DNA from: JACMLD01 sp038207265
GTDB taxonomy: Bacteria; Bacteroidota; Bacteroidia; Chitinophagales; Chitinophagaceae
Length of the DNA stretch: 64,000 nucleotides
Reading direction: 5' to 3'
NCBI GenBank assembly: GCA_038207265.1
Contig: JBBQZZ010000001.1
Span: forward strand, 310,001-374,000
Both the position numbers and the translations under genes were made by a program. The stretch's first letter is position 1; every line of letters starts with the position of its first letter. This document shows positions 54,143 to 62,591 of this stretch, piece after piece. A model generated the notes under the pieces. The model saw nothing but the letters and a program-made list of their open reading frames with translations. It did no database searches and was not told where the DNA came from.

Positions 54143-56053
54143 TTAATTTCTTTCTGCCCGAACTCTTTTCTTCAGATCAGTTACCGGAATGGTTATTAAT
54201 CTCCCAATTGGTTTCCCGTTCCGGTAAGTTATCATTTTGAGCATAAACGCATCTTTAGGTATTTGAACCGACGATGTATAGGAAGGATAAAAATTATCCG
54301 GAAAGGAATTATCAAATGTGTAATAAACCTTCAATCCCTCAATCTCCGTAAGCATATCTACCCAAAGATTACCCGCTTCATCTTTTTTTACAGTTGCGGT
54401 TGCATCATACATGCTGGGCGCATATTTCATTTGAGCCGCATCGAATCTTTCAAAATGTTTCTCTACTCTGCCCACAAAATTATTCCAGTTCTTTTTTTCT
54501 TTGGGTGTCCACACTGATTCTGCAATAGCAAAGGCCCTTGGCCATACCATATATTGCAGGTGACGCATGTTATAAATTTGTTCTGTCCACAAATTTGCCT
54601 GTCCACCTTTAACAAATTTTGGATCAACCCCTTCCGGTGCCGGTTCAAACTGGTATGCCTTGTTGAGATAAAGGCTTGCATATATATGTGGCTCTATGGC
54701 CGGATCTCCCTGCATATAATCAATGTATGCAAATGTTGCCGGGCTCATCACAATTTCATGACCGGTCTTAGCAGCTTCAATGCCAGCTTCTATTCCCTTC
54801 CAACTCATCACTACCGAACTTTTGGCAAGTCCGCCACCTTCCAGTATTTCTTCCCATCCCATGAATTTTTTACCTTTTGATTCAACAATTTTTTCAACCC
54901 GTCGTCCAAAATAAGCCTGTACTTCTTCCATTGTTTTCAATCCCTCTTTTTGCATCAGTGCTTTAACTGCATCGCTTTTTTCCCAATAGGTTTTGAATGT
55001 TTCATCACCCCCCATGTGTATGTATTCAAACGGAAAAAGCTTTGCTACTTCCGTAATTACTTTATCTAAAAACGCATATACATTTTCGTTGGCAGGACAG
55101 AGATTGTCGTCAACCAATGCCAAATGTTTTGACCAGTCTTTTATGGATTCGCCAGAGCCAACGCCATGATTATCTGCTCCGTTAGAACAAGACAAATCCG
55201 GGTATGCTGCAATGGCTGCAAGACTGTGACCTGGTACGTCAATTTCCGGCAAAACGTCTACAAACCGGTCTTTTGCATATTGTACAATCTCCCTGATGTC
55301 GTCCTGTGTGTAAAACCCACCATAATCTTTTGGTTCGTTTGGATCAGGAACTGAAAAGGTACCGAAGTAACCAGTCTTTTTTACATTCCAGGCGCCTACT
55401 TCAGTAAGTCTGGGAAGGCTTTTAATTTCTATTCTCCATCCTTCATCATCTGTGAGGTGAAAATGAAATAAGTTGTATTTGTATTTTACCATATCATCAA
55501 TAAACTGCTTCACTTCAGCCTTGGTAAAAAAATGGCGAGATACATCAAACATCAATCCCCTCCAACCAAACCTGGGATAATCTGTAATTTGTACTGTTGG
55601 CAGGTTCCAGGCTATATTATTCAATTTTGTTTTGCTCTCTATAGCAGCTGGCAATAATTGCAGCAATGTTTGCATTCCGTAAAATATCCCGGCAGGCTGG
55701 TTAGCAGAAATACTGATGCCTTTCGCAGTTACTGAAAGATTATATCCTTCCTTACCCAATTGGACAACCGCAGTTTTATTGAGAGAGAGTAATATAGTTG
55801 GGTTTGCTACAGCTTGCCTTACAGAACCGGAGAAGCCTGTTGCCACCGATAATTTTCCAGCAAGCATACCGGCAATACGTTTAACATCTGGATTATCACC
55901 AGACTGGATAATAATTTGCTTTGGTAAGCTAAAAACTCCTGCGGATTTTGTAACAGAAACAGGTTGAGGTATGATTGCAATATCTGTGGCGGACTGGCAA
56001 TAAGCATACTGACTTGCAATAATTAAACATACTAACAGAGTCATTTTTTTCAT
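54143..56053 (-). CDS. Beta-N-acetylhexosaminidase, GH20
   Basis: A 636-residue secreted glycoside hydrolase with a signal peptide (about 1-19, ending YC, then Q). A GH20b-like N-terminal domain (about 25-155) leads to a GH20 (beta/alpha)8 barrel (about 158-510). HFHLTDDEGWRIEIKSLPRL is the family's substrate-pocket motif, and HMGGDET gives the catalytic pair Asp350-Glu351. A C-terminal domain of about 100 residues completes it. It should release terminal GlcNAc or GalNAc from chitin fragments, peptidoglycan or glycans in the periplasm or at the surface. It is read alone. Confidence 0.95.
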   Translation of the reverse strand: MKKMTLLVCLIIASQYAYCQSATDIAIIPQPVSVTKSAGVFSLPKQIIIQSGDNPDVKRIAGMLAGKLSVATGFSGSVRQAVANPTILLSLNKTAVVQLGKEGYNLSVTAKGISISANQPAGIFYGMQTLLQLLPAAIESKTKLNNIAWNLPTVQITDYPRFGWRGLMFDVSRHFFTKAEVKQFIDDMVKYKYNLFHFHLTDDEGWRIEIKSLPRLTEVGAWNVKKTGYFGTFSVPDPNEPKDYGGFYTQDDIREIVQYAKDRFVDVLPEIDVPGHSLAAIAAYPDLSCSNGADNHGVGSGESIKDWSKHLALVDDNLCPANENVYAFLDKVITEVAKLFPFEYIHMGGDETFKTYWEKSDAVKALMQKEGLKTMEEVQAYFGRRVEKIVESKGKKFMGWEEILEGGGLAKSSVVMSWKGIEAGIEAAKTGHEIVMSPATFAYIDYMQGDPAIEPHIYASLYLNKAYQFEPAPEGVDPKFVKGGQANLWTEQIYNMRHLQYMVWPRAFAIAESVWTPKEKKNWNNFVGRVEKHFERFDAAQMKYAPSMYDATATVKKDEAGNLWVDMLTEIEGLKVYYTFDNSFPDNFYPSYTSSVQIPKDAFMLKMITYRNGKPIGRLITIPVTDLKKRVRAERN

Positions 56054-56279
56054 ATGAGCAGCATTTTAACTTCAAAAGATTAAATAGGCGGCGGAAAATT
56101 AGCATTTTTATGGGTTTGCTACCATGATAATTTTAAACACCCATAAAATGATAATCTAAAAAATCTTTTTTTAAGCGTCTTTCATTCACCCTTCATTAAC
56201 AAAGATTTTGTCAGTTGCAGCCAACTAGTATATAAATTGTGCTATCTGAAAAGAATTATTTCTCCAAAAAAAACTCAAC

Positions 56280-56588
56280 ATGAAAAAATTACTGATTGCT
56301 GCCAGCCTTTTTTTTATAACATCCGGTGTATTTGCGCAAGCGCAACCAAAAAAAGAGAAAGATGCTAAATTAACGGTAGTTAAAAAGGAAGACAAAAAAG
56401 ATGCAGCCAAGGTTGTACCCGTAACAAAAACAGCAACGGGAACAAAAAAAGATGGAACCGCCGATATGCGATTTAAAGCAAATAAAGAAGCCGCAAAACC
56501 GGTGGCTGCTGGTCCAACAAAGAAAGATGGCAGTGCCGACATGCGTTACAAGGCAAATAAAGATGCGTCCAAAAAGAAAAAAGGATAA
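56280..56588 (+). CDS. Small secreted lysine-rich repeat protein
   Basis: A 102-residue protein with a signal peptide (MKKLLIAASLFFITSGVFA, then Q). The mature part is extremely rich in Lys and Ala and probably disordered. Two copies of the unit KKDG(T/S)ADMR(F/Y)KANK occur at about 57-71 and 81-95. The same type of motif occurs in other small Bacteroidota proteins of unknown role. There is no cysteine or enzyme motif. A terminator follows closely (56614), so it is a single-gene transcript. Confidence 0.75.
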   Translation: MKKLLIAASLFFITSGVFAQAQPKKEKDAKLTVVKKEDKKDAAKVVPVTKTATGTKKDGTADMRFKANKEAAKPVAAGPTKKDGSADMRYKANKDASKKKKG

Positions 56589-56613
56589 TACCTGAAAGAA
56601 AATTTTCTTATTC

Positions 56614-56644
56614 AAAGCCCTTCCTGCAAAGAAGGGCTTTTTTA
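56614..56644 (+). terminator. Rho-independent terminator after the Lys-rich gene
   Basis: AAAGCCCTTC and GAAGGGCTTT form a perfect 10-bp stem with a 7-base loop, followed by more T residues, about 26 bases after the stop. Confidence 0.85.
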
Positions 56645-56696
56645 CAGCTTTTTTTGATTCACCGGAAGCGATCTTTTCTTGTGAACCCATATCCCT

Positions 56697-56704
56697 TATC
56701 TTTG
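56697..56704 (+). promoter_or_regulatory. -7 box TATCTTTG before the universal stress protein gene
   Basis: TATCTTTG matches TAnnTTTG and ends 26 bases before the start at 56731. A TTG at 56679-56681 could be the -33 element, but the 15-base spacing is short. Confidence 0.45.
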
Positions 56705-56730
56705 ATGGAACAATAAAAACTTTATTAATA

Positions 56731-57558
56731 ATGAAAACATTCATTGTCCCAACTGATTTTTCGGATACATCAAAGAATGCTGCCCGTTTTGCTGCCCAGG
56801 TGGCTGAACAGGTTGGTGCCCAAATCATCCTCTATAATGTATTTGATAAAATTGAAACAGGAAGCGATGGTTCCGTTATTTATAACGATCATGAAAGCCG
56901 TAGAAAAATTATGGAACTGGCATTAGAGAGTGTAAAATCTGAAATGCTGTCTATTGCACCAGGCATTAGTATAACTGCTTTAGCAGAAGAAGAAAGTTCT
57001 TTTATTCAAAGCCTGGAAAAACAAGCCCGCCATCTGACAGCAGACATGATAATAATGGGAATTACCGGCGCAACACCACTGGGGCAGATTTTTATTGGAA
57101 GCAATGCCTTAAGTATGGTGAATAAAAACGTTTGCCCGGTAATGATCGTACCACCGGAGGCCACCTATACCGGTATCAAAAAAGTAGTATTGACATCTGA
57201 TTTTAAAGATGTTGAAAATACAATACCGGTTCGATCCCTGCAGACAATATTGGGCATTTTTAACCCCATGGTTTATGTAGTGAATGTAGACAGCGAACAC
57301 TACGTAGAAGTAACAGAAGAGTACAAAGTGGAACGGGCCAAAATAGATAATATGATTGCCGGCTATCAACGTGAGTATTATTTTATCCGCTTGTATGATT
57401 TTGTGGAAGCCATCAACCAGTTCGCATCTGATTACAAAGTTGATTTAATCATTACGGTGCCGAAAAATCATTCATTCCTCACTGGTTTGTTCAAGACCAG
57501 TCATACCAAAAAACTGGCTTACCATAGCCATGTGCCGTTGATTGCAATTCATGAATAA
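56731..57558 (+). CDS. Universal stress protein, two UspA domains
   Basis: A 275-residue cytoplasmic protein made of two tandem UspA-like domains. The first (about 1-145) begins MKTFIVPTDFSDTSKNAARFAAQVAE and has the IIMGITGATPLGQIFIGSNALSMV segment. That segment gives the G-x2-G-x9-G(S/T)-type nucleotide-binding loop (GxxGxxxxxxxGSNA). The second (about 148-275) begins KKVVLTSDFKDVEN and lacks a clear version of the loop. Only the first domain should therefore bind ATP. The gene is flanked by terminators on both sides. Confidence 0.9.
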   Translation: MKTFIVPTDFSDTSKNAARFAAQVAEQVGAQIILYNVFDKIETGSDGSVIYNDHESRRKIMELALESVKSEMLSIAPGISITALAEEESSFIQSLEKQARHLTADMIIMGITGATPLGQIFIGSNALSMVNKNVCPVMIVPPEATYTGIKKVVLTSDFKDVENTIPVRSLQTILGIFNPMVYVVNVDSEHYVEVTEEYKVERAKIDNMIAGYQREYYFIRLYDFVEAINQFASDYKVDLIITVPKNHSFLTGLFKTSHTKKLAYHSHVPLIAIHE

Positions 57559-57603
57559 CCAGCGGCAGAAGGCTATAATGCTGCCGGTTCGCAAATATTT
57601 CAC

Positions 57604-57640
57604 TTCCCTGTAAAGCCTTATCTTTACAGGGAATTTTATT
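57604..57640 (+). terminator. Rho-independent terminator after the Usp gene
   Basis: TTCCCTGTAAAG (57604-57615) pairs perfectly with CTTTACAGGGAA (57622-57633) around a 6-base loop, and TTTTATTT follows. It lies 46 bases after the stop. Confidence 0.8.
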
Positions 57641-57790
57641 TATGCTGGCCAGTTTTAATTCAACGTTTGCCATTTACAGCTTTGCCGAACAGTTTCTTCC
57701 GGCCAACTTTTACATTCCAGATTAATGAATGTTGCATTCGTTTACCAGGATAAGTATAGCTCCTCTTTATTCTATCATTCAAATTTTTTT

Positions 57791-59239
57791 ATGTCCAAAC
57801 ATACTGTTCAATTACAGGTAACTTCAGAAATAGGTACGCTGCGTCGTTTATTGGTGCACAGCCCCGATAGCGGTCTGGGTAAAGTAGTTCCGTCCAAAGC
57901 GCAGGACTGGCTTTTTGAAGACATCGTACACCTGGCAACCATCCGTAAGAAAGAATATGACTTTTATACAAAGATTCTGCTGTATTTTCTTGATCCGGAA
58001 AAAATAAAAGGAAAATTAAAAACCATTGACAGCGAAAAAAACAACCGTAGTTTTTACAAACCTGACAATGCTGACTTTTTCAAATCTGATAAAGTAATAG
58101 AATTGCAGTGGTTGCTGGCGGAGGTTTTGAATGACCATGCAATCAAAATGAAACTCGTTGCATCTGTTTGCGCTTTAGAGGGTTGTTCTTATGAAATGCA
58201 GAAAGAATTACAAGAAGTGGTACCTGTTCAATTGGCAAAAACATTTATCAGCGGTATGTTGCATAACAACCGGATGATATTTGCACCCATTCCTAATTTC
58301 ATTTTTACCCGCGATATAGGTATTGTGATCAACAATTTTGTTTTATTAAACAAACCCGCTAAAAAAGCGCGGACCCGGGAAGCGTTGCTGGCAAAGTATA
58401 TTTTCTTCAACCATCCTCTTTTTAAAGCTTCTCATGATAATATCATTGAGATTCCTGATACCTTTCACCATTTCCTGTTGCCAAAAGAAGGCGATGATCA
58501 TAAAGTTACTTTGGAAGGTGGCGACGTAATGGTAGTAACCAAAGATCATTTACTGATTGGCGTTAGCGAACGCACCAGTATGGAAGCCGCTCAACTGGCC
58601 CTTAAATCTCTATTTGAAAAAAATGTAGTTAAGAAAATAAGCATTGTAAAAATTCCAAAGAAAAGAGATTACATGCATATTGACACGGTGTTCACACAAG
58701 TGAAGAAAAATGTATGGGTCTTACTGGGGCATTTTTCAAAGAAAGCGGTTAAAATGGAAGATGCGGACCCTGTACAAAGAATATTGGAAGAAAGAAAAAA
58801 AGACGACAAATTAAAAATCATTCAGTTTAAGAAGAAAGAAATTGACAATCCGAAACATTTCGATAACCTGGAAGATTTACTAAAAGACATCAGTGAAAAT
58901 GACTTGGGTTGCGAAGAAAAAGTAAAATTTATTTACTCCGGCAATAATGAATTCCCGTTTGATGCAAGGGAACAATGGACGGATTCCTGTAACCTGCTGG
59001 CGCTGAAAGAAGGAGTTATACTGGGTTATGATCGCAATGATAAAACAGTAGAAGCTTTTAAAGAAAATGGGTTTACTATAATACATGCACATGAACTGAT
59101 CGACAAACTTGAATCGGGAGAAATGGAGGTCGGCAAAATTAAAGATACACTCATATTAATGCCTTCTGCTGAGCTTTCCCGCGCCCGTGGCGGCTTTCAT
59201 TGTATGAGTATGCCGTTGTTGCGAGATGAGGTGGAATAG
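57791..59239 (+). CDS. Arginine deiminase-like (guanidino-modifying) enzyme
   Basis: A 482-residue protein of the arginine deiminase/amidinotransferase superfamily. I start it at the ATG at 57791 (MSKHTVQLQVTSEIG), since the VTSEIGTLRRLLVHSP opening is the normal N-terminus; the open frame reaches back to 57725. Landmarks in order are FTRDIG, LEGGDVMVV, SERTSMEAAQ, MHIDTVF and REQWTDSCN. The catalytic Cys471 is in RGGFHCMSMP. It is longer than classical ArcA by about 70 residues, mainly from extra segments at about 70-110 and 320-380. It probably turns arginine into citrulline and ammonia. The next gene is a citrulline hydrolase-like enzyme. Confidence 0.82.
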   Translation: MSKHTVQLQVTSEIGTLRRLLVHSPDSGLGKVVPSKAQDWLFEDIVHLATIRKKEYDFYTKILLYFLDPEKIKGKLKTIDSEKNNRSFYKPDNADFFKSDKVIELQWLLAEVLNDHAIKMKLVASVCALEGCSYEMQKELQEVVPVQLAKTFISGMLHNNRMIFAPIPNFIFTRDIGIVINNFVLLNKPAKKARTREALLAKYIFFNHPLFKASHDNIIEIPDTFHHFLLPKEGDDHKVTLEGGDVMVVTKDHLLIGVSERTSMEAAQLALKSLFEKNVVKKISIVKIPKKRDYMHIDTVFTQVKKNVWVLLGHFSKKAVKMEDADPVQRILEERKKDDKLKIIQFKKKEIDNPKHFDNLEDLLKDISENDLGCEEKVKFIYSGNNEFPFDAREQWTDSCNLLALKEGVILGYDRNDKTVEAFKENGFTIIHAHELIDKLESGEMEVGKIKDTLILMPSAELSRARGGFHCMSMPLLRDEVE

Positions 59240-59274
59240 CTAGTAGCCAGTGGGATTCAATCTTGAAGACGCTG

Positions 59275-59310
59275 ATCTTTATACTTTATACTCAGTACTT
59301 ATACTTATAC
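59275..59310 (+). repeat. TATACTT/AGTACTT-type short repeats before ctlX
   Basis: The leader directly before the ctlX start is a run of 7-8-base near-repeats (TTATACTT, TATACTCAG, TACTTATAC). A similar run (AATACT, ATATACT, TAATACT) lies directly before the permease at 3313. Tracts of this type are frequent intergenic elements in Chitinophagaceae. Confidence 0.45.
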
Positions 59311-59311
59311 C

Positions 59312-60223
59312 ATGCAAACAACTTCTCATCTTCTTATGATTCGTCCGGTTAATTTTGGGTTCAACTCAGAAACCGCTGTGAACAACGCTTTCCAGGTTGA
59401 AGGCAAGGATGAAGCGGCACAGGAAAAAGCCAGCCAGGAATTTGATGCATTTGTAACCTTATTGAAAAGTAATGGCGTTGATGTAACGGTGATGGAAGAT
59501 AGCAAGGACCCCTATACACCTGATTCTATTTTTCCCAATAACTGGATTTCATTTCACGAAGATGGAACTATTGTATTATACCCGATGTTTGCGGAAAACC
59601 GCCGGTTGGAAAGAAAACCTGCTGTGTTGCAGGAATTAAAAAACAAATTTATTGTCAATAGAACAGTTGATCTGACTACCAATGAAAACGAAAACAATTT
59701 CCTGGAAGGTACTGGCAGCATGGTGCTGGACAGGGATAATAAAATTGCCTATGCATGCCTTTCGCCGCGAACCGATTTTCTGGTATTAACAGAATTCTGT
59801 GAACAGACGGGATACCGACCCGAATCATTTGATGCAATGGATAAAAAAGGTTTACCAATTTATCACACCAATGTAATGATGTGCGTAACCGACAAATATG
59901 TTGTCATTTGTCTTGATGCCATACCTGCTGAGCACGAAAAAGAAAGTATATCATTGAGCATTGGCAATTCGGGAAAAGAAATGATAGTAATCAGCCAGGA
60001 TCAGATGAATCATTTTGCTGGTAATATGTTGCAGGTACACAATGACAAGGGTGAAAAATTACTGGTAATGTCATCCCAGGCATTTGATTCATTGAGTAAA
60101 GAACAGGTCGAAAAATTATCCGCTTATAACAAAATCATTCATTCTTCTTTGACGACTATTGAAACCAATGGTGGCGGCAGTGCCAGATGCATGCTGGCGG
60201 AAGTATATTTGCCCCTCAAATAA
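59312..60223 (+). CDS. ctlX: CtlX-like citrulline hydrolase
   Basis: A 303-residue guanidino-modifying-enzyme fold protein. The opening LLMIRPVNFGFNSETAVNN and the segment SIFPNNWISFHEDGTIVLYP match the CtlX (citrulline utilisation hydrolase) family. NRRLERKP, YHTNVMMCV and the C-terminal NGGGSARCML (catalytic Cys293) complete the match. CtlX splits citrulline to ornithine, ammonia and CO2. It lies 72 bases after the arginine deiminase-like gene, with a run of TATACTT-like repeats in the gap. Together they could convert arginine to ornithine without ornithine carbamoyltransferase. Confidence 0.88.
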   Translation: MQTTSHLLMIRPVNFGFNSETAVNNAFQVEGKDEAAQEKASQEFDAFVTLLKSNGVDVTVMEDSKDPYTPDSIFPNNWISFHEDGTIVLYPMFAENRRLERKPAVLQELKNKFIVNRTVDLTTNENENNFLEGTGSMVLDRDNKIAYACLSPRTDFLVLTEFCEQTGYRPESFDAMDKKGLPIYHTNVMMCVTDKYVVICLDAIPAEHEKESISLSIGNSGKEMIVISQDQMNHFAGNMLQVHNDKGEKLLVMSSQAFDSLSKEQVEKLSAYNKIIHSSLTTIETNGGGSARCMLAEVYLPLK

Positions 60224-60228
60224 ATAAA

Positions 60229-61122
60229 TCAGGAAAACATTTTTTTCAATCCTTCATTAAAATTGATGGGATCAAATCCCAGTTCATCCATTGCCTTACT
60301 GATATTCAAACCTGTTTTTAAGGGCCTTTTACCTGGTTGCTGAAAAGTTGATGCATCCACTTTTTCAATATAACTATTATCTAAATTGAAATACGCTGCA
60401 GTTGCCATTGCCATTGTATAAGGTGTTAATTTATCTTTTCCCGAAATATGATAGATACCGGTCGAGGTTGTTTGAATGATCAATAAAATACCCTTTGCTA
60501 AATCTTCGATATAGGTGGGCGTTCGCCATTGATCACTTACTACTCTTATATGGCTTTTGTTTTCCAGGTTTTCTTTCACCCAACCAATTACATTGCTACG
60601 GGTTCCTGATAAAGCATTGCCATAAACAAGACAGGTACGCACAATCGCAAATGGAACCGTACTTGTTTCAACAACGCTTTCAGCCTGCACTTTGGTAAAA
60701 CCATACCAGTTTAAAGGGTTCAGGTTGTCTTCTTCACTATAATCTCCTTTTTCTCCATCAAAAACAAAATCGGTTGAAACATAAATAAAATGCTTGCAAA
60801 ACGCCTCCGCGGTTACCAGCAATTGTGCCGTAGCTGTTACATTAACTGATTCACATTTCTCCTGGTTCAACTGGCACTCATCAACCTGCGTCATGGCAGC
60901 GGCATGTACAATGACAGAAGGTTTTTCTTTTTGCAATAACCCCTGCATCAATAAATCATCAGTGATATCTGCTGAATAATAAACAAAGCTGGCGTGATTG
61001 GAAAATGGCAAACGATTTTCTCCTTTGCCGATTCCTGTAACATAATAACCTTTGTTCAATAGCAAACTTGCAAGGTGTTGCCCTAAAAAACCATTGACCC
61101 CTGTAATCAATACATTTTCCAT
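60229..61122 (-). CDS. RmlD-like NAD(P)-dependent sugar-nucleotide reductase (SDR)
   Basis: A 297-residue extended short-chain dehydrogenase. The nucleotide-binding loop GVNGFLG is at 8-14, STDFVFDG at 116-123 matches RmlD's conserved segment, and Tyr140 and Lys144 form the YxxxK pair. It resembles dTDP-4-dehydrorhamnose reductase (RmlD), but no other rml genes are nearby. It could also act on another nucleotide sugar or be a general NAD-dependent epimerase/reductase. It converges with ctlX (5-base gap) and diverges from pfkA. Confidence 0.82.
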   Translation of the reverse strand: MENVLITGVNGFLGQHLASLLLNKGYYVTGIGKGENRLPFSNHASFVYYSADITDDLLMQGLLQKEKPSVIVHAAAMTQVDECQLNQEKCESVNVTATAQLLVTAEAFCKHFIYVSTDFVFDGEKGDYSEEDNLNPLNWYGFTKVQAESVVETSTVPFAIVRTCLVYGNALSGTRSNVIGWVKENLENKSHIRVVSDQWRTPTYIEDLAKGILLIIQTTSTGIYHISGKDKLTPYTMAMATAAYFNLDNSYIEKVDASTFQQPGKRPLKTGLNISKAMDELGFDPINFNEGLKKMFS

Positions 61123-61547
61123 TGTTTTGATAACTAACTCTTTTAAATATTACTCTGAAAGAAATTTTGTCAAAACCAAATAAATTTTTCTTTCTTCTCT
61201 GGCCCATGTTCGTAATATATCACTATTGACTTCTAGTCGCTTACATTAGCATTCAGCTGTCTATGCCCGAGTTCCAGAGGCCGAGCCTGATCTTCCTGCT
61301 TACTGGATCTTGCCCGTTGATTATTCAGTGCTATATTGAATGAAATGATGCATAAGAGCCAATAAAATTCGTATTATGTTGGATTTGATGACTGCAATTT
61401 TACGAAATAATTAATGGTAAAGGCTGTTGTTGCTGAATCAAACCAAATCCTTATTTTTGGAACTTATTTTAGCCAATACATAAAGAATTTTTAACGTTGC
61501 TTGCTGCTACTTGAAAATTTTTAAATAAAACCCGACTGCTTTAATTA
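61123..61547. other. Divergent promoter region between rmlD-like gene and pfkA
   Basis: These 425 bases hold the pfkA promoter candidate (61430-61459). A comparatively GC-rich stretch lies at about 61240-61315 and has no open frame or tRNA fold that I can find. Candidate promoter elements for the minus-strand gene lie near 61150-61180. No further gene is visible. Confidence 0.45.
61430..61459 (+). promoter_or_regulatory. Bacteroidota-type promoter of pfkA
   Basis: TTG (61430-61432), a 19-base spacer and TATTTTTG (61452-61459) match the -33/-7 consensus with ideal spacing. A leader of about 80 bases precedes the pfkA start. Confidence 0.55.
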
Positions 61548-62537
61548 ATGAGCGAACACAAGAAAGTTACAAAGATTGGGGTACTCACTTCTGGGGGCGA
61601 TGCACCAGGCATGAATGCAGCAATACGAGCCGTTGTGCGCACCGGTCTTTACCACGGAATGGAAATGTATGGAATCATGCGCGGATACAGCGGTATGATT
61701 GAAGATGATATTGTGGAAATGGAATCCCGCTCTGTGGCCAATATCATACAAAGAGGCGGTACTATTCTGAAAACCGCACGTTGCAAAGAATTTTTTGAAT
61801 TTGAGGGAAGAAAAAGGGCACACGCCAATCTGAAGAAAAGAGGAATTAATGGACTGGTAGTAATTGGTGGGGATGGTTCATTCAAAGGCGCATTGAAATT
61901 CAGCCAGGAATTTGATATTCCATGCATAGGACTTCCGGGTACGATTGATAAAGATATTGCCGGTACAGATTTTACCATTGGTTTTGATACTGCCGTAAAT
62001 ACTGCCGTGGAAGCGATTGATAAAATACGTGATACTGCCGACGCACACGACCGCCTTTTCATTATTGAAGTAATGGGTCGTGATGCAGGATATATTGCGT
62101 TGCACAGTGGTATAGCCACCGGCGCAGAACACATACTCATACCTGAGCGCAAAACCGATATCGAGGATGTAGTGGCTTCTTTACTTGAAAAAGAGAAACG
62201 CAAAAAACTGGTGAACTTGATTGTGGTGGCGGAAGGAGATGGATTTGGCGGCGCAGAAGAAACCTGCAAAGTAATCAAGAGCCGGCTTCCGAACGCAGAT
62301 ATCCGGGTATGTATATTGGGACATATTCAACGCGGGGGTTCACCCAGTTGCCTCGACAGGCTTATTGCCAGTCGCATGGGATATCATGCAGTGGAGAGTT
62401 TAATGGAGGGAAGGCATAATGTAATGGTAGGCATCATGAATAATAAATTACTTTACACCCCGCTGGAGAAGGCGGTGAAAGACAAACAAAAAATCAGCGA
62501 TGAATGGATGAAGATTGTAAAAATTCTTGCCAGCTGA
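61548..62537 (+). CDS. pfkA: ATP-dependent 6-phosphofructokinase
   Basis: This 329-residue enzyme phosphorylates fructose 6-phosphate to the 1,6-bisphosphate, the committed step of glycolysis. GVLTSGGDAPGMNAAIRAVV (11-30) forms the ATP and substrate loop. GGDGS at 107-111 and Gly131 just before TIDKD mark it as ATP- rather than pyrophosphate-dependent. TIDKD (132-136) supplies the catalytic Asp134; position 135 is Lys where Asn is usual. EVMGRDAGYIA and GHIQRGGSP are further signatures. The length is normal. pyk starts 54 bases later, so the two are probably co-transcribed. Confidence 0.96.
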   Translation: MSEHKKVTKIGVLTSGGDAPGMNAAIRAVVRTGLYHGMEMYGIMRGYSGMIEDDIVEMESRSVANIIQRGGTILKTARCKEFFEFEGRKRAHANLKKRGINGLVVIGGDGSFKGALKFSQEFDIPCIGLPGTIDKDIAGTDFTIGFDTAVNTAVEAIDKIRDTADAHDRLFIIEVMGRDAGYIALHSGIATGAEHILIPERKTDIEDVVASLLEKEKRKKLVNLIVVAEGDGFGGAEETCKVIKSRLPNADIRVCILGHIQRGGSPSCLDRLIASRMGYHAVESLMEGRHNVMVGIMNNKLLYTPLEKAVKDKQKISDEWMKIVKILAS

Positions 62538-62591
62538 TCTCAATAATTAATTTGTTAAAACAAAAGTTCACAAACCCTTATAACAAAGAAA

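Noticed and set aside
61240..61340. Possible tRNA or small RNA in a GC-richer stretch
   Set aside because: No cloverleaf arms or TTC-type T-loop could be found, and no strong hairpin with a T-run.
61649..62278. Minus-strand open frame of 209 codons
   Set aside because: Antisense to pfkA, which has all its catalytic motifs in the other strand.
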